7,537 bases of DNA, taken from assembly GCA_013042025.1 (NCBI GenBank), contig JABDQY010000105.1, forward strand, positions 1-7,537, read 5' to 3'. This DNA is from Bacteroidia bacterium (GTDB lineage Bacteria; Bacteroidota; Bacteroidia; NS11-12g; UBA9320). The translations under genes were made by a program, and so were the position numbers. Below, piece by piece: positions 6,825 through 7,537 of this stretch. Numbering within the stretch: the first letter of the stretch is position 1; each line of letters starts with the position of its first letter. A model generated the notes under the pieces. It saw only the letters and a program-made list of their open reading frames with translations, was not told where the DNA came from and made no database searches.

Positions 6825-7533
6825 ATGATATCATATAAAAATTATTGGTTAATGTGTTGTAAGTGAGCAATTGTCCGGAGAGAATGTTGCCTAATTCTAA
6901 TATTATTTTTATAACTTCATTGGTCTGCAAGCTAGCAATTAAATTGGGTAATATGCTATATACGCCTACCTCAGAACATTGCGGAATATCCTGCATTTTT
7001 TTTATTGAAGGGAAGAGGTCAGTGTAACTTGCACTGCCATTATAATTGAATGTAGTAACCTGTCCTTCATATTTATGCAGGGCTGCGTATACCAAAGGTT
7101 TGTTGCATTTAATAGCATGTTCATTGGTTAGAATCTTTGTTTCAATGTCGTCGGTACAATCAACAATGACATCATAATCTAGGAATAGATTAATGACATT
7201 TTCATTGTTTAGAAAAAAATTGAATGCGTCCAATTCAACATTTGGATTTAAGACAGTAAGTTTGTTTTTGGCAATATCTACTTTTGGTTTTCCAATGTCG
7301 TTCTGATTAAATAGCACTTGACGTTGAAGATTGGATAGGTCTACAGAATCTCCGTCTAGAAGTCCAATTTTACCAACTCCTGAGGTTGTTAAAAGTTGAG
7401 CAACGGTGCAACCAAGGCCTCCAATACCAATTATTAATACGCTTGATGCTTTAATTTTTTCTTGACCAGATGTGCCAATTTGAGACAATAGAATTTGTCT
7501 GGAATATCGTTGTGATTCTTGACTATCTAGCAT
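6811..7533 (-). CDS. moeB: MoeB/ThiF/HesA-family E1-like adenylyltransferase, probable MoaD activator
   Basis: A 240-residue protein of the ubiquitin-activating E1-like family. MoeB adenylylates the C-terminal glycine of MoaD so that it can accept sulfur; ThiF does the same for ThiS. The N-terminus has the usual LDSQESQRYSRQI start, which supports this ATG. The ATP site includes GIGGLG (36-41), an acidic end of strand two (D60, D62), SNLQRQ (67-72) and K84, and DCTDD (125-129) supplies the metal-binding aspartate. C186 in QCSEVG aligns with the conserved mobile-loop cysteine. The zinc-site cysteines are absent: where E. coli MoeB has CYRC, this protein has SYTD (169-172), and the later CxxC is missing too. 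There is no C-terminal rhodanese domain. The position next to moaE supports MoeB over ThiF, though one protein may serve both carriers. It overlaps moaE by 14 bases. The upstream region and promoter lie outside the window. Confidence 0.88.
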   Translation of the reverse strand: MLDSQESQRYSRQILLSQIGTSGQEKIKASSVLIIGIGGLGCTVAQLLTTSGVGKIGLLDGDSVDLSNLQRQVLFNQNDIGKPKVDIAKNKLTVLNPNVELDAFNFFLNNENVINLFLDYDVIVDCTDDIETKILTNEHAIKCNKPLVYAALHKYEGQVTTFNYNGSASYTDLFPSIKKMQDIPQCSEVGVYSILPNLIASLQTNEVIKIILELGNILSGQLLTYNTLTNNFYMISYDKV

Positions 7534-7537
7534 AATC

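Noticed and set aside
6823..6836. 14-base perfect palindrome covering the moaE start codon
   Set aside because: It is built almost wholly of A and T, and about one of this length is expected by chance in the window. It also has no room for a loop, so a start-blocking hairpin would be weak.
6555..6866. Plus-strand open frame of 103 codons opposite moaE, and similar plus-strand frames at 1628-1828, 2099-2410, 3660-3893, 4481-4735, 5543-5788, 5900-6100 and 6212-6451
   Set aside because: All lie opposite well-supported minus-strand genes, show no family motifs and look like antisense shadows.

Overview
The window looks like chromosomal DNA from a member of the Bacteroidota, most likely a Flavobacteriia-like lineage. 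The DNA is clearly AT-rich. An outer-membrane TonB-dependent receptor starts with a carboxypeptidase-like regulatory domain. One promoter carries a TAnnTTTG -7 box of the Bacteroidota type, and a fused MoaC-MoaB protein of the kind annotated in this phylum is present. All six genes lie on the minus strand, so they read from right to left, and coding density is very high. The only non-coding stretches are 92 and 130 bases. No RNA gene, insertion sequence, CRISPR array or phage gene was seen.

Right part (7533 down to 4462): a tight molybdenum cofactor (Moco) cassette in the order moeB-like E1 enzyme, moaE, moaC-moaB fusion, moaA. The first two genes overlap by 14 bases. The next pair overlaps as ATGA, and moaA starts 3 bases after the fusion's stop. 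Together they cover GTP to the cyclic intermediate and cPMP (MoaA, MoaC half), cPMP to molybdopterin (MoaE with its absent partner MoaD), recharging of MoaD (MoeB), and probably molybdopterin adenylylation (MoaB half). No moaD, moeA or mobA is in view; they may lie beyond the right edge, where the promoter must also be.

Middle (4369 to 1946): one 807-residue TonB-dependent outer-membrane receptor with signal peptide, regulatory domain, plug and barrel. No SusD-like partner follows, and its substrate cannot be read from the sequence.

Left part (1815 to 1): a secreted or periplasmic M48-family zinc metallopeptidase, cut by the left edge after 605 residues. It has its own likely promoter and an unusual charged, glutamate-rich linker that leads into a second region.

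I see no clearly new multi-gene system. The points most worth a second look are the MoeB-like protein that lacks the zinc cysteines, a substituted lysine in the MoaE active-site motif, a perfect 22-base palindrome inside the peptidase gene, and the peptidase's C-terminal half.
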